DNA of 37,121 nucleotides from Actinomycetota bacterium (GCA_016185275.1 JACPNX010000011.1:1-37121), one strand, 5' to 3'. Numbered from the stretch's first letter, positions 1-10,113 are shown. A program made the numbers and translations. Notes: generated by a model not told the origin, from the letters alone.

Positions 1-65
1 CCGACACCAAGCGGGCGCTCGTCACCCTCGCCGAGGGTGACCGCATCGACCTGTTCGAGAAGTAG
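1..65 (+). CDS. rplW: 50S ribosomal protein L23, C-terminal end (partial)
   Basis: The first 65 bases encode the last 20 residues of a protein ending in [11 protein letters not shown], followed by TAG. This is the usual C-terminus of ribosomal protein L23, which lies near the peptide exit tunnel and forms a docking site for trigger factor and SRP. The position directly before rplB (8 bp gap) is the standard place for rplW in the S10 operon. The rest of the gene lies outside the window. The identification rests on the short tail plus the gene order. Confidence 0.85.
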   Translation, partial: DTKRALVTLAEGDRIDLFEK

Positions 66-73
66 GGATCGCC

Positions 74-910
74 ATGGCTCTCCGCAAGCGCAAGCCGACC
101 AGCGCCGGCCGCCGGTTCCAGACCGTCTCCGACTTCGGCGACGTCACCCGGGCCGAGCCCGAGCGCAGCCTCCTCGCGCCGCACCACGGCACCGGTGGCC
201 GCAACAGCCACGGCCACAAGACCGCCCGCCACCGCGGCGGCGGCCACAAGCGCCGCTACCGCGTCGTCGACTTCCGCCGCGTCAAGGACGGGGTGCCGGC
301 CAAGGTCGCCGCGGTCGAGTACGACCCGAACCGCAGCTGCCGGATCCTGCTGCTGCACTACCTCGACGGCGAGAAGGCCTACATCCTCGCCCCCCGCGAC
401 GTGCAGGTGGGCGACCGCCTGCAGTCGGGCCAGGGCTCGGAGATCCGGCCCGGCAACGCGCTGCCGCTGCGCTACATCCCGGTCGGCACCACGGTCCACA
501 ACGTCGAGCTGAAGCCGGGGGGTGGCGGTCGCCTCGCCCGCTCCGCCGGGTCGAGCGTGCAGCTCGTGGCCAAGGAGGGCGACTTCGCCACCCTGCGCCT
601 GCCGAGCACGGAGATGCGCCGGGTCCCGATCGACTGCCGCGCCACCGTCGGCACCGTCGGCAACGCCGAGCACGAGCTGATCAAGGTCGGCAAGGCGGGC
701 CGCAACCGGTGGAAGGGCGTGCGCCCGCAGACCCGCGGTGTGGCCATGAACCCCGTCGACCACCCGCTCGGCGGCGGCGAGGGCAAGACCTCCGGCGGCC
801 GTCCGCCCGTGTCGCCCTGGGGCAAGACCGAGGGCCGCACCCGCGACACCACCAAGCCGTCGCAGAAGCTGATCGTCCGGCGCCGCCGCACCCGCGGCTC
901 GCGACGGTAG
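74..910 (+). CDS. rplB: 50S ribosomal protein L2
   Basis: Encodes a 278-residue L2, the usual family length. L2 binds 23S rRNA near the peptidyl transferase centre and helps join the subunits. The N-terminal RNA-binding region carries the typical [19 protein letters not shown] stretch at about residues 42-60. The C-terminal loop carries MNPVDHP then [10 protein letters not shown]. His230 aligns with E. coli His229, but the next conserved His (E. coli 231) is Leu232 here, and a second family His (GGRHPVSP) is Pro. ATG start at 74 follows rplW by 8 bp and precedes rpsS by 15 bp. Confidence 0.97.
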   Translation: MALRKRKPTSAGRRFQTVSDFGDVTRAEPERSLLAPHHGTGGRNSHGHKTARHRGGGHKRRYRVVDFRRVKDGVPAKVAAVEYDPNRSCRILLLHYLDGEKAYILAPRDVQVGDRLQSGQGSEIRPGNALPLRYIPVGTTVHNVELKPGGGGRLARSAGSSVQLVAKEGDFATLRLPSTEMRRVPIDCRATVGTVGNAEHELIKVGKAGRNRWKGVRPQTRGVAMNPVDHPLGGGEGKTSGGRPPVSPWGKTEGRTRDTTKPSQKLIVRRRRTRGSRR

Positions 911-925
911 GTAGGGAGACCACGC

Positions 926-1210
926 ATGGCGCGTTCGCTGAAGAAGGGTCCGTTCGTCGACGACCACCTCCTCAAGAAGGTGGACGACCTGAACGAGAAG
1001 GGCGACAAGCGGGTCATCAAGACCTGGTCCCGCCGGTCCACGATCATCCCCGACATGGTCGGCCACACCATCGCCGTGCACGACGGGCGCAAGCACGTCC
1101 CCGTGTACGTGACCGAGTCGATGGTCGGCCACAAGCTCGGCGAGTTCGCGCCGACGCGCACGTTCAGGTACCACGCCGGCCAGGAGAAGAACGCGCGGGG
1201 TCGGCGATGA
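926..1210 (+). CDS. rpsS: 30S ribosomal protein S19
   Basis: Encodes a 94-residue S19, which binds 16S rRNA in the head of the small subunit next to S13. The N-terminus [16 protein letters not shown] and the internal [21 protein letters not shown] are family hallmarks. The length is normal for S19. The ATG at 926 follows a weak purine-rich stretch (GTAGGGAGA). The TGA overlaps the rplV start by four bases (ATGA at 1207-1210), so rplV is probably translationally coupled to it. Confidence 0.97.
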   Translation: MARSLKKGPFVDDHLLKKVDDLNEKGDKRVIKTWSRRSTIIPDMVGHTIAVHDGRKHVPVYVTESMVGHKLGEFAPTRTFRYHAGQEKNARGRR

Positions 1211-2010
1211 GCTTCGGCGTCAAGACCAACGAGCGGCCCGGCACCCGGGCCCAGGCCCGCTACGTGCGCGTCTCGGCCTACAAGGCCCGCGAGGTGCTCG
1301 ACCTCATCCGCGGCCGCCACGTCGACGAGGCCCGCGACATCCTGCGCTTCGTCGAGCGTGACGTGGCCACGGTCATCCTGAAGGTGCTCGAGTCGGCCGT
1401 CGCCAACGCCCGCAACAACGACGAGCAGGACCCCGAGACGCTGTTCGTGTCGGCCTGCTTCGCCGACGAGGGACCGACGCTCAAGCGGTGGCGGCCGCGG
1501 GCACGGGGCCGCGCCGGGCGCATCCGCAAGCGCACCACCCACATCACCGTGATCGTCACCCGCATGGCCGACGAGGATCTGCGGCGCTGGCGCGACAAGC
1601 ACGTGGCCTCCGCCGGCGGCCGCCGCCGACGGGGTCCCGATCGGGCTCGGCGCGTCGCCCGCAGCCGCGGCCAGGGAGCCGACGCGTCATCCGGGCGCGC
1701 CGCTCGCGTGGCGGCCAGCCGGGGCGGAGCGGCGCCGGCCGGCGACACCTCGGTCGATGACGTCGCAGTCGATGAGGAGTCGGCAGCTCTTGACGACACC
1801 GGCACGGCTGTCGACGACGCGACGGCCGACATCGTCGAGGCCGCGGCGATCGCGGCGCCGGCCGAGGCCGAGATCGCCGAGCAGGACGCCGCGGCCGCGG
1901 CCGAGGCCGAGCAGGACGCGCCGGCCGAGGCGGAAGCAGCCGAGGCCGAGGCCGACAGCGAGGACACCGGCGGGGCCGAAGTGGCTTCCGAGCCGGAGGA
2001 GGAGGCCTGA
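1207..2010 (+). CDS. rplV: 50S ribosomal protein L22 with a long basic-then-acidic C-terminal tail
   Basis: Encodes 267 residues. The first ~125 are a normal L22: [18 protein letters not shown] near the start and [20 protein letters not shown] at the end of the fold, the part that lines the exit tunnel. After that comes a tail of about 140 residues, first Arg-rich (about 130-175) and then strongly acidic and Ala/Glu-rich to the end. Actinobacterial L22 proteins often carry tails, but this one more than doubles the usual bacterial length. The reading frame stays open far upstream of 1207, but homology begins only at the ATG overlapping the rpsS stop. It ends in TGATG, overlapping rpsC by one base. 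Confidence 0.95.
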   Translation: MSFGVKTNERPGTRAQARYVRVSAYKAREVLDLIRGRHVDEARDILRFVERDVATVILKVLESAVANARNNDEQDPETLFVSACFADEGPTLKRWRPRARGRAGRIRKRTTHITVIVTRMADEDLRRWRDKHVASAGGRRRRGPDRARRVARSRGQGADASSGRAARVAASRGGAAPAGDTSVDDVAVDEESAALDDTGTAVDDATADIVEAAAIAAPAEAEIAEQDAAAAAEAEQDAPAEAEAAEAEADSEDTGGAEVASEPEEEA

Positions 2011-2942
2011 TGGGCCAGAAGGTCAACCCGTACGGCTTCCGCCTGGGGGTCACCACCGACTGGAAGTCGCGCTGGTTCGCCAACCGCGAGGAGTACGCCG
2101 ACTTCATCGTCGAGGACTGGAAGATCCGCAACCGGATCATGTCCGACCTGCCGCACGCGGCGATCAGCCGCATCGAGGTGGAGCGCACCCGCGATCGGCT
2201 CCGCGTCGACGTGCACACCGCGCGCCCCGGCATCGTCATCGGCCGCCGTGGCGCCGAGGCGGACCGGCTCCGTGCCGAGCTGGCCAAGATCACCGGCAAC
2301 CAGCGCGTGCAGCTCAACATCCAGGAGATCAAGCAGCCCGAGCTCGACGCCGCCCTCATCGCCCAGGGTGTCGCCGACCAGCTCGCCGGCCGGGTCGCGT
2401 TCCGCCGGGCCATGAAGCGAGCCGTGCAGAACGCGCAGAAGGCCGGCGCCCTCGGCATCCGGGTCCAGTGCTCGGGCCGGCTCGGCGGCGCCGAGATGAG
2501 CCGAACCGAGTGGTACCGCGAGGGTCGGGTACCGCTGCACACGCTGCGGGCCGACATCGACTACGGCTTCCGCGAGGCCCGCACGCCGACCGGCCGCGTC
2601 GGCGTCAAGGTCTGGATCTACAAGGGCGACATCCTGCCCTACAAGACCCAGACGGAGGACAAGATCAGCCGCGAGGCGGCCATGGCCGTGGGCGAGACGT
2701 CCGGCCAGGCCCGGCCCCGCAAGGTCGTCTCGTCGAGCGCGGCCCGCCGTGCCGCCGCCGTCCCCGGGCCCGAGCCCGCGGCCGCTCCCGCTGCGGAGGC
2801 TGGGGCGGGTGAGGAGCACCGCCCCCTCGTGCACGAGGCCGATCCCGAGTTCGAAAAGCTCCTCGAGGAGGAGGAGGCCATCGAGCGCTCGGTGCGCGAC
2901 CACCACGAGACGCCCCACTTCCGACCCGGGGACGCCGACTGA
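2010..2942 (+). CDS. rpsC: 30S ribosomal protein S3
   Basis: Encodes a 310-residue S3. The protein binds 16S rRNA in the head and lines the mRNA entry channel. [14 protein letters not shown] at the N-terminus, the KH-type [15 protein letters not shown] near residues 74-88, and the C-terminal [21 protein letters not shown] segment are diagnostic. After about residue 220 there is an Ala/Pro/Glu-rich tail ending in acidic and histidine residues, making it longer than most S3 proteins. It is joined to rplV upstream and rplP downstream by one-base TGATG overlaps. Confidence 0.96.
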   Translation: MGQKVNPYGFRLGVTTDWKSRWFANREEYADFIVEDWKIRNRIMSDLPHAAISRIEVERTRDRLRVDVHTARPGIVIGRRGAEADRLRAELAKITGNQRVQLNIQEIKQPELDAALIAQGVADQLAGRVAFRRAMKRAVQNAQKAGALGIRVQCSGRLGGAEMSRTEWYREGRVPLHTLRADIDYGFREARTPTGRVGVKVWIYKGDILPYKTQTEDKISREAAMAVGETSGQARPRKVVSSSAARRAAAVPGPEPAAAPAAEAGAGEEHRPLVHEADPEFEKLLEEEEAIERSVRDHHETPHFRPGDAD

Positions 2943-3358
2943 TGTTGATGCCGCGCAAGGTCAAGCACCGCAAGACGCAGCGGGGCCGGCTGAAGGGGCT
3001 GTCGAAGGGCGGCACCGAGGTCGTTTTCGGCGAGTACGGCATCCAGGCCCTCGAGCCGGGCTGGATCACCGCCCGCCAGATCGAGGCCGCCCGCATCGCG
3101 ATGACCCGCCACATCCGCCGCGGCGGCAAGGTGTGGATCAACATCTTCCCGGACAAGCCGGTCACCGAGAAGCCGGCCGAGACCCGCATGGGGTCCGGCA
3201 AGGGCAACCCGGAGCGCTGGGTGGCCGTGGTCAAGCCGGGCCGTGTGCTGTTCGAGCTGTCGTACCACGACCCGGCCGTCGCCCGGGCTGCCATCGACCG
3301 CGCCATCCAGAAGCTGCCGATCAAGGCTCGCTTCGTCAGCCGCGAGGAGGCGTTCTGA
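2942..3358 (+). CDS. rplP: 50S ribosomal protein L16
   Basis: Encodes a 138-residue L16, normal length, which positions the A-site tRNA at the 50S central protuberance. It begins [11 protein letters not shown], and the core contains [20 protein letters not shown] and [18 protein letters not shown], both typical. A second ATG at 2948 is possible. The 2942 start is preferred because L16 normally starts ML(I/M)PR and because it overlaps the rpsC stop (TGATG). The stop overlaps rpmC in the same way. Confidence 0.96.
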   Translation: MLMPRKVKHRKTQRGRLKGLSKGGTEVVFGEYGIQALEPGWITARQIEAARIAMTRHIRRGGKVWINIFPDKPVTEKPAETRMGSGKGNPERWVAVVKPGRVLFELSYHDPAVARAAIDRAIQKLPIKARFVSREEAF

Positions 3359-3576
3359 TGGCCAAGGTCGACCACGTCTCCGACCTCGACGACGGCGCTC
3401 TGGTGGCCCGCCTCGGCGAGGCCAAGGCGGAGCTGTTCAACCTGCGCTTCCAGCACGTCACCGGGCAGCTCGACAACGCCGCCCGGCTGCGCACCACCAA
3501 ACGGACGGTCGCCCGCATCCTCACCGAGCTGCGGGCCCGGGAGATCGCGGCCGCCGAAGCCGCCGAGGAGCGATGA
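3358..3576 (+). CDS. rpmC: 50S ribosomal protein L29
   Basis: Encodes a 72-residue L29, a small helical protein at the exit tunnel near L23. The pattern [20 protein letters not shown] followed by [15 protein letters not shown] matches the family. The ATG at 3358 overlaps the rplP TGA by one base, and a longer open frame upstream has no homology. The stop overlaps or abuts the rpsQ start within ATGATG. Confidence 0.94.
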   Translation: MAKVDHVSDLDDGALVARLGEAKAELFNLRFQHVTGQLDNAARLRTTKRTVARILTELRAREIAAAEAAEER

Positions 3577-3845
3577 TGGCCGAAGCCCCCCAGCGCGTGA
3601 ACCGCCGCAAGGTCCGCGAGGGCGTCGTGAGCTCGACGTCCATGGACAAGACCGCGGTGGTGCGCGTCACCGAGCGCGTACGCCATCCCCTGTACGGCAA
3701 GACCGTGCAGCGCAGCACGAAGCTCTACGCGCACGACGAGACCAACGACCTGCGCGTCGGCGACCGCGTGCGGATCGCCGAGACGCGCCCGTTGTCGAAG
3801 CTCAAGCGCTGGCGCGTCGTCGACGTGATCGAACGGGCGAGGTGA
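3576..3845 (+). CDS. rpsQ: 30S ribosomal protein S17
   Basis: Encodes an 89-residue S17, a primary 16S rRNA-binding protein of the small-subunit body. The OB-fold segment [19 protein letters not shown], then [19 protein letters not shown] and [21 protein letters not shown], are typical. Two adjacent ATG codons (3573 and 3576) could start it. The second is preferred because GAGGAG at 3565-3570 lies five bases before it but only two before the first. The difference is one methionine. Confidence 0.94.
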   Translation: MAEAPQRVNRRKVREGVVSSTSMDKTAVVRVTERVRHPLYGKTVQRSTKLYAHDETNDLRVGDRVRIAETRPLSKLKRWRVVDVIERAR

Positions 3846-3852
3846 CGGCCCG

Positions 3853-4221
3853 ATGATCCAGCAGGAGTCGCGGCTGCGCGTCGCGGACAACAGCGGAGCC
3901 AAGGAAGTGCTCTGCATCAAGGTGCTCGGTGGCTCGCGCCGCCGCTACGCCTCCATCGGCGACGTGTTCGTCGCCACCGTGAAGGACGCCATCCCCGGCG
4001 CCGGCGTGAAGAAGGGCGACGTCGTCAAGTGCGTCGTCGTCCGCACGAAGAAGGAGAAGCGCCGTCCCGACGGCAGCTACATCCGCTTCGACGAGAACGC
4101 CGCCGTGCTCATCAACGACCAGCGGCAGCCCCGTGGCACGCGCATCTTCGGCCCGGTGGGCCGCGAGCTGCGCGACAAGCGGTTCATGCGGATCGTGTCG
4201 CTGGCCCCGGAGGTGCTTTGA
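3853..4221 (+). CDS. rplN: 50S ribosomal protein L14
   Basis: Encodes a 122-residue L14, exactly the usual length, which forms an intersubunit bridge to 16S helix 44. It begins [27 protein letters not shown] and includes [23 protein letters not shown] and the C-terminal [24 protein letters not shown], all diagnostic. It is separated from rpsQ by 7 bp and from rplX by 2 bp. Confidence 0.97.
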   Translation: MIQQESRLRVADNSGAKEVLCIKVLGGSRRRYASIGDVFVATVKDAIPGAGVKKGDVVKCVVVRTKKEKRRPDGSYIRFDENAAVLINDQRQPRGTRIFGPVGRELRDKRFMRIVSLAPEVL

Positions 4222-4223
4222 CC

Positions 4224-4538
4224 ATGTCAGGGCTTCGCATCAAGAAGGGTGACCGGGTCCGGGTCCTCACCGGCAAGGACCGCGGCAAGGAAGGCGTGGT
4301 CATGCGCGCCCTGCCCAAGGACGGCAAGGTCATCGTCGACGGGATCAACGTCGCCAAGAAGCACCAGAAGGCCCGGTCGGCCACGACGCAGGGCGGCATC
4401 ATCGACAAGGACATGCCGTTGCCCGTGGCCAACGTCGCCCTGATCTGCCCGTCGTGCGGGCCGACCCGGGTGGGCTACCGCCTCGAGAACGGGACGAAGT
4501 CCCGGATCTGCAAGAAGTGCGAGGGGGACCTCCGATGA
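4224..4538 (+). CDS. rplX: 50S ribosomal protein L24
   Basis: Encodes a 104-residue L24, an assembly-initiating 50S protein. The KOW motif is at the N-terminus ([21 protein letters not shown], about residues 5-25). The C-terminus has two cysteine pairs, CPSC and CKKC, with [12 protein letters not shown] between them, a zinc-ribbon-like tail seen in many bacterial L24 proteins. The ATG at 4224 lies two bases after the rplN stop. The stop overlaps the rplE start (ATGA). Confidence 0.95.
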   Translation: MSGLRIKKGDRVRVLTGKDRGKEGVVMRALPKDGKVIVDGINVAKKHQKARSATTQGGIIDKDMPLPVANVALICPSCGPTRVGYRLENGTKSRICKKCEGDLR

Positions 4539-5104
4539 GCGCCGGGACGGTCGACGCCCCGCGCCTCAAGCGCCGCTACCAGGAACAGGTGCGGGCGCAG
4601 CTCCAGCGCGACCTCGGCCTCGACAACGTCATGCAGGTCCCCCGGCTGGAGAAGATCGTCCTCAACATGGGCGTCGGAGCCGCGGTCGGCCAGGCGTCCC
4701 TGCTCGAGGGTGCGGTGGCCGACCTCACCGTCATCACCGGGCAGAAGCCGCTCGTGACCCGAGCCAAGAAGTCGATCGCCGGGTTCAAGCTCCGCGAGGG
4801 CAACGCCATCGGCGCCAAGGTGACGCTGCGAGGCGACCGCATGTGGGAGTTCCTCGACCGGCTGATCAGCCTGGCCATCCCCCGCATCCGCGACTTCCGC
4901 GGCCTGCCCACCAAGTTCGACGGGCACGGCAACTACACGTTCGGCGTGACCGAGCAGCTCATCTTTCCCGAGATCGACTACGACAAGGTCGATCGTTCCC
5001 GCGGCATGGACATCACCATCGTGACCACCGCCCGTACCGATGCCGAGGGCAAGGCGCTGCTGGACGCCTTCGGCTTCCCGTTCCGACGCGAGGGGCAGTC
5101 GTAA
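4535..5104 (+). CDS. rplE: 50S ribosomal protein L5
   Basis: Encodes a 189-residue L5, which binds 5S rRNA in the central protuberance and contacts S13 and P-site t[11 protein letters not shown] near residue 40, [21 protein letters not shown], and the C-terminal [31 protein letters not shown] are hallmarks. The ATG at 4535 overlaps the rplX stop by four bases. An upstream in-frame start would add non-homologous sequence. Its TAA overlaps the rpsZ start by one base. Confidence 0.96.
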   Translation: MSAGTVDAPRLKRRYQEQVRAQLQRDLGLDNVMQVPRLEKIVLNMGVGAAVGQASLLEGAVADLTVITGQKPLVTRAKKSIAGFKLREGNAIGAKVTLRGDRMWEFLDRLISLAIPRIRDFRGLPTKFDGHGNYTFGVTEQLIFPEIDYDKVDRSRGMDITIVTTARTDAEGKALLDAFGFPFRREGQS

Positions 5105-5289
5105 TGGCCAAGAAGGCCCTCATCAACAAGGCCAACCGCACGCCGAAGTTCAAGGTGCGCGGCTACACGCGCTGCCAGCGCTGCGGCCGTCCGCACTCGG
5201 TGTACCGCAAGTTCAAGCTCTGCCGCGTGTGCCTGCGGGAGCTCGTCCATCAGGGCGAGATCCCGGGTGTCACCAAGGCGAGCTGGTAG
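5104..5289 (+). CDS. rpsZ: 30S ribosomal protein S14, zinc-binding (type Z)
   Basis: Encodes a 61-residue S14 of the short zinc-binding type. Cysteine pairs CQRC (residues 23-26) and CRVC (residues 39-42) form the zinc site. The long zinc-free paralogue is about 100 residues. S14 sits in the 30S head beside S3 and S10. It begins at the TAATG overlap with rplE, and the following 11 bases separate it from rpsH. Confidence 0.96.
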   Translation: MAKKALINKANRTPKFKVRGYTRCQRCGRPHSVYRKFKLCRVCLRELVHQGEIPGVTKASW

Positions 5290-5300
5290 GGGGCGCGAGC

Positions 5301-5705
5301 ATGACAATGACCGACCCGATCGCCGACATGTTGACGCGCATCCGCAACGCCAACATCGCGATGCACGACGACGTTCGCATGCCGTCCTCCACGCAGAAGG
5401 AGGCGCTGGCCCGGATCCTCGAGCGCGAGGGCTACATCGAGGGCTTCACCATCGAGGACAACGCGCCGCGGCCCGGCCGCACGCTCGTCATCACCATGAA
5501 GTACTCGCCCGAACGGTCGCGCACGATCTCGGGGCTGCGCCGGGTGTCCAAGCCCGGCCTGCGCGTCTACCGCAAGGCCAAGGAGGTCCCCCGCGTCCTG
5601 GGGGGCCTCGGCGTGGCCGTCGTCTCGACCAGCCAGGGGCTCATGACCGACCGCGAGGCGCGCTCGCGCAACGTCGGCGGCGAGATCCTGTGCTTCGTCT
5701 GGTGA
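5301..5705 (+). CDS. rpsH: 30S ribosomal protein S8
   Basis: Encodes a 134-residue S8, a primary binder of the 16S central domain. [16 protein letters not shown] at the N-terminus, [14 protein letters not shown] in the middle, and the C-terminal [26 protein letters not shown] are characteristic. Two in-frame ATGs (5301 and 5307) differ by two residues. The first is given because GGGGGCG lies just upstream at suitable spacing. Confidence 0.96.
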   Translation: MTMTDPIADMLTRIRNANIAMHDDVRMPSSTQKEALARILEREGYIEGFTIEDNAPRPGRTLVITMKYSPERSRTISGLRRVSKPGLRVYRKAKEVPRVLGGLGVAVVSTSQGLMTDREARSRNVGGEILCFVW

Positions 5706-5715
5706 GGGAGCACTG

Positions 5716-6252
5716 ATGTCCCGGATCGGCAAGAGCCCCATCGCGGTGCCCACCGGTGTCGACGTGGCGATCGCGGACCGCACGGTCACGGTCACCGGCC
5801 CCAGGGGGTCGCTGGCCCGCGCCCTGCCGGGCGCCATCTCCGTACGCCAGGAGGACAGCACGCTCCTCGTCGAGCGTCCCGACGACGAGCGCCGCAACCG
5901 CGCACTGCACGGCCTCGTTCGCTCACTGGTCAACAACATGGTGGTGGGTGTCAACGACGGCTTCTCGAAGGAGCTCGAGATCATCGGCGTCGGCTACCGC
6001 GCCACCCTCCAGGGCACCACGCTCGACCTCGCGCTCGGCTTCAGCCACCCCGTGCGCGTCGACGCCCCGGACGGCATCACCTTCGAGGTGCCCAACCCCA
6101 ACCGCATCGTGGTCCGCGGCATCGACAAGGAGCTCGTCGGCCAGGTGGCCGCCAACATCCGCAAGCTCCGCCCGCCCGAGCCCTACAAGGGCAAGGGCGT
6201 CCGCTACGCGGGCGAGGTCGTGGCCCGCAAGGCCGGCAAGGCCTCCAAGTAG
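5716..6252 (+). CDS. rplF: 50S ribosomal protein L6
   Basis: Encodes a 178-residue L6, normal length, which binds near the factor-binding stalk of the 50[17 protein letters not shown] begins the first of two repeated alpha/beta domains. The C-terminal domain holds the typical [18 protein letters not shown] then PYKGKGVRY. The start follows a GGGAG ribosome-binding sequence. The spacer to rplR is 23 bp. Confidence 0.96.
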   Translation: MSRIGKSPIAVPTGVDVAIADRTVTVTGPRGSLARALPGAISVRQEDSTLLVERPDDERRNRALHGLVRSLVNNMVVGVNDGFSKELEIIGVGYRATLQGTTLDLALGFSHPVRVDAPDGITFEVPNPNRIVVRGIDKELVGQVAANIRKLRPPEPYKGKGVRYAGEVVARKAGKASK

Positions 6253-6275
6253 GTCCCGGTGACAAGGAACGAACG

Positions 6276-6638
6276 ATGAGCCACAGCGCACAACGCAAGA
6301 GAGCGGGCCGCATCAGCCGGCACCGCCGGGTCCGCAAGAAGGTCCGGGGTACGGCCGACCGGCCGCGCCTCGCCGTGTTCCGATCGAACCGCCACGTCAG
6401 CGCCCAGATCGTCGACGACGTGTCGGGGCGCACGCTGGCCGCCGCCTCCACCCTCGAGGCCGACCTGCGGGACGCGAGCGGCAACGTCGACGGCGCGGCC
6501 AAGGTGGGGGAGCGGCTCGCCGAGCGCGCCACCGCCGCCGGCATCACGACCGTCGTGTTCGACCGCGGCGGGTTCCGCTACCACGGGCGCGTCGCCGCCC
6601 TCGCCGATGCCGCCCGCCGGGGCGGACTGGAGTTCTGA
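6276..6638 (+). CDS. rplR: 50S ribosomal protein L18
   Basis: Encodes a 120-residue L18, the main 5S rRNA-binding protein. The basic N-terminus [27 protein letters not shown] and the C-terminal [20 protein letters not shown] are hallmarks. GGAACGAACG precedes the ATG. Only one base separates its stop from the rpsE ATG, consistent with one transcript. Confidence 0.96.
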   Translation: MSHSAQRKRAGRISRHRRVRKKVRGTADRPRLAVFRSNRHVSAQIVDDVSGRTLAAASTLEADLRDASGNVDGAAKVGERLAERATAAGITTVVFDRGGFRYHGRVAALADAARRGGLEF

Positions 6639-6639
6639 C

Positions 6640-7203
6640 ATGCCTCCTCACGTGAGCGACGCGCAGCTGCGCGAGTCGCGGGTGATCGACATCAACCGCG
6701 TCGCCAAGGTCGTCCGTGGCGGCCGGCGCTTCTCGTTCACCGCGCTCGTCGTGATCGGCGACGGCGCCGGCCGTGTCGGCCTCGGCTACGGCAAGGCCAA
6801 GGAGGTCCCTCTGGCCATCCAGAAGGGCACCGACGAGGCGAAGAAGAACCTGTTCGCCGTCCCGCTCGCCGGCACCACGATCGTCCACCCGGTCATCGGC
6901 GCGACCGGCGCCGGCCGCGTGCTGCTCAAGCCGGCGGCCCCCGGCACCGGCGTGATCGCCGGCGGCGCGGCGCGGGCGATCCTCGAGGAGGCCGGCATCC
7001 ACGACGTGCTGTGCAAGTCGCTCGGGTCCTCGAACCACATCAACGTGGCCCGTGCCACCATCGCCGGGCTGCGGGCGCTCAAGCGGCCCGACGAGGTCGC
7101 CCGCCTGCGGGGCCTGTCCCCCGAGGAGATCATGCCGGGAGCCCTGTGGCGGGCCTACCGGCAGTCCGAGCGCGGTCCGCACGTGCCGGACGAGGTGGCG
7201 TGA
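6640..7203 (+). CDS. rpsE: 30S ribosomal protein S5
   Basis: Encodes a 187-residue S5, which helps form the mRNA entry site and affects decoding accuracy. The double-stranded RNA-binding part has [24 protein letters not shown], and the C-terminal domain has [28 protein letters not shown]. The ATG at 6640 is preferred over an upstream in-frame start that lies within rplR. The stop overlaps the rpmD start (TGATG). Confidence 0.95.
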   Translation: MPPHVSDAQLRESRVIDINRVAKVVRGGRRFSFTALVVIGDGAGRVGLGYGKAKEVPLAIQKGTDEAKKNLFAVPLAGTTIVHPVIGATGAGRVLLKPAAPGTGVIAGGAARAILEEAGIHDVLCKSLGSSNHINVARATIAGLRALKRPDEVARLRGLSPEEIMPGALWRAYRQSERGPHVPDEVA

Positions 7204-7388
7204 TGACCGAGCTGCGCGTCACCCAGACCCGCTCCTCCATCGGCACCAAGCCGAAGACGAGGGGCACGCTGCGCGCCCTCGGGCTCGGGCGGATCGGCAA
7301 GTTCAACCTGCTGCCCGACCGGCCCGAGATCCGCGGCATGCTGGCCAGGGTTCCCCATCTCGTACGCGTCGAGGAAGTCGACTCATGA
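7203..7388 (+). CDS. rpmD: 50S ribosomal protein L30
   Basis: Encodes a 61-residue L30. LRVTQTRSSIGTKPKTRGTLRALGL matches the conserved IGxxxxxRxTLxxLGL core of the family. The protein lies on the solvent side of the 50S. The start overlaps the rpsE stop by one base, and its stop overlaps the rplO ATG by four bases. Confidence 0.95.
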   Translation: MTELRVTQTRSSIGTKPKTRGTLRALGLGRIGKFNLLPDRPEIRGMLARVPHLVRVEEVDS

Positions 7389-7873
7389 AGCTGCACGATC
7401 TGTCACCCGCTCCAGGGTCGAACCGCCGCCGCAAGCGAGTGGGCCGCGGCATCGGCGGCAAGGGCGGCAAGACCGCCGGCCGCGGCATCAAGGGCCAGAA
7501 GGCCCGCGACACCGTCCCCATGAACTTCGAGGGCGGGCAGATGCCGATCCACATGCGGATCCCGAAGCTGAAGGGCTTCAACAACCCGTTCCGCGTCGAG
7601 TACCAGGCGGTCAACCTCGACACGATCGACGCGACCGGTCTCGACGACGTCACGCCGGCTGCCCTCCACGCCCAGGGCCTCGTGCACAAGGGCGCGCTGG
7701 TCAAGGTGCTGGGCCGCGGCGAGATCACGCGGGCCGTGACCGTGCGGGCGCACCGCTTCTCGCGCACCGCGGAGGCCGCCATCACCGCCGCCGGGGGTAC
7801 CGTTGAGCTCGTGCCGCTGCCGTGGGGCGACCGCCGCCCACCGGCCCAGGGCAACCACCTCACCAACCGCTAG
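7385..7873 (+). CDS. rplO: 50S ribosomal protein L15
   Basis: Encodes a 162-residue L15, a late-assembly 50S protein. The glycine- and arginine-rich N-terminus (KRVGRGIGGKGGKTAGRG) that threads through 23S rRNA is clear, as is FEGGQMPIHMRIPKLKGFNN. The start at 7385 overlaps the rpmD stop (ATGA). The C-terminal 20 residues (after VELVP) form a short Pro/Arg-rich extension. A 45-bp gap separates it from secY. Confidence 0.95.
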   Translation: MKLHDLSPAPGSNRRRKRVGRGIGGKGGKTAGRGIKGQKARDTVPMNFEGGQMPIHMRIPKLKGFNNPFRVEYQAVNLDTIDATGLDDVTPAALHAQGLVHKGALVKVLGRGEITRAVTVRAHRFSRTAEAAITAAGGTVELVPLPWGDRRPPAQGNHLTNR

Positions 7874-7918
7874 CCCGACCGTGCCCACCGGCCCGGTGCG
7901 CCTACCGAGGAGCCCAAC

Positions 7919-9274
7919 GTGCTCACGAGCATGAAGAACATGTTCAAGGTGGCGGATCTGCGCGGCAAGATCCTGTTCACCCTGTTCATGCTGTTCCTCT
8001 ACCGGCTGGGGGCGCACATCCCCGTGCCGGGCATCAACGTCAACGCCCTGAAGGACCTCCAGAAGCAGGCCCAGCAGGGCGGCGTCCTGCAGTACCTGCA
8101 GCTCTTCTCCGGCGGTGCGATCACCCAGTTCGCGGTCTTCGCGCTCGGGATCATGCCCTACATCACGTCGTCGATCATCATGCAGATCCTCGCCGTCGTG
8201 ATCCCCAAGCTCGAGCAGTGGCAGGAGCAGGGAGCGGTCGGTCAGCGCAAGATCACGCAGTGGACGCGGTACCTCACCATCGCCATCGCCATCATGCAGT
8301 CCACGGGCCTGACCGTGCTGTTCCACCGGGGCGGCGGCGGCTTCAACGGCGGCAACCCGACCAACACCGATCTCTTCGGCGGCCGCTACAACGCCGGTCG
8401 CGTGCTGCTCGTGGTGGTCACGCTCACGGCCGGGACGGCGCTGATCATGTGGATGGGCGAGCTGATCACCCAGCGGGGCATCGGCAACGGGATGTCGATC
8501 CTCATCTTCGGCTCGGTGGTGAGCCGCCTGCCGGCCAACTTCGGAGCGGTCAAGGCCGAGAAGGGCCTGTTCGTGATGGGCATCGTGGTGGCCATCTTCT
8601 CGGCCGTGCTCGTGTCGATCGTGTTCATGGAGCAGGGCCAGCGGCGCATCCCCGTCCAGTTCCCCAAGCGCGTGGTCGGTCGGCGCATGACCGCCGGCCA
8701 GAACACGTACATCCCGCTGAAGGTCAACGCCGCCGGCGTCATCCCGGTGATCTTCGCCAGCTCGGTGCTGTACCTGCCGATCATCCTCTCGCAGGTCCTG
8801 CCGGTGAGGAACCCGGGTGCGGACGGCACGGGCGGGAACTGGGCCTACAGCGTGCAGAACTTCGTGAACACCAACTTCGTGCGGGGGACCAGCTGGGTCT
8901 ACCTGTTGATCTACGGCGTGCTGACCATCCTGTTCACCTACTTCTACGTCGCGATCCAGTTCGACCCCCACAAGCAGGCGGACAACATCCGCAAGCAGGG
9001 CGGCTTCATCCCCGGCATCCGGCCGGGACCGCAGACCGAGCGCTACCTCGGCCGCATCCTCAACCGCATCACCCTCCCCGGCGCGCTGTTCATCGCCGCC
9101 ATCGCCGTCATCCCCGCGTTCATCCTGGGCCGGCTCGTCAGCGGCACCAGCGGTGCCCAGCTCGGCTTCTTCGGCATCTCGATCCTCATCGCCGTGGGCG
9201 TGGCCCTCGAGACGATGAAGCAGATCGACAGCCAGCTGATGATGCGCAACTACGAGGGCTTCCTCAAGAGCTGA
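7919..9274 (+). CDS. secY: Protein translocase subunit SecY
   Basis: Encodes a 451-residue polytopic membrane protein, the channel of the Sec translocon, with about ten hydrophobic segments. Family signatures include LFMLFLYRLGAHIPVPGI (first segment), FALGIMPYITSSIIMQIL, GNGMSILIF, and the cytoplasmic loop QRRIPVQFPKRVVGRRM followed by YIPLKVNAAGVIPVIFA. The GTG start is preceded by GAGG about eight bases upstream, and ATGs at 7931 and 7940 are alternatives. The gene usually found next, adk, is missing: map begins one base after the stop. Confidence 0.96.
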   Translation: MLTSMKNMFKVADLRGKILFTLFMLFLYRLGAHIPVPGINVNALKDLQKQAQQGGVLQYLQLFSGGAITQFAVFALGIMPYITSSIIMQILAVVIPKLEQWQEQGAVGQRKITQWTRYLTIAIAIMQSTGLTVLFHRGGGGFNGGNPTNTDLFGGRYNAGRVLLVVVTLTAGTALIMWMGELITQRGIGNGMSILIFGSVVSRLPANFGAVKAEKGLFVMGIVVAIFSAVLVSIVFMEQGQRRIPVQFPKRVVGRRMTAGQNTYIPLKVNAAGVIPVIFASSVLYLPIILSQVLPVRNPGADGTGGNWAYSVQNFVNTNFVRGTSWVYLLIYGVLTILFTYFYVAIQFDPHKQADNIRKQGGFIPGIRPGPQTERYLGRILNRITLPGALFIAAIAVIPAFILGRLVSGTSGAQLGFFGISILIAVGVALETMKQIDSQLMMRNYEGFLKS

Positions 9275-9275
9275 G

Positions 9276-10031
<756 letters not shown>

Positions 10032-10056
10032 ACCGGGGGGCCGGGGCCTCCCGTGT

Positions 10057-10113
10057 CCGGCGCTTCTCGGAGCATCGTCAGGCCGGAGCCGGTCGAGGCT
10101 CCGAGAAGTCCGG
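10057..10113 (+). terminator. Inverted repeat between map and infA, possible terminator
   Basis: CTTCTCGGAGC at 10063-10073 is matched exactly by its reverse complement at 10098-10108, with CCGG flanking both arms. The 24-nt loop contains a further CCGG-AG-CCGG self-complement. It lies 25 bp after map, where the S10/spc transcript could end. There is no T-run, so it is either a non-canonical terminator or an RNA or protein-binding structure. The repeat is certain, its role is inferred. Confidence 0.5.

Noticed and set aside
1278..2918. Long minus-strand open frame (546 codons) opposite rplV and rpsC
   Set aside because: The real genes on the plus strand are certain. In DNA this GC-rich, stop codons are rare in the shadow frames, and this frame has no recognisable domain.
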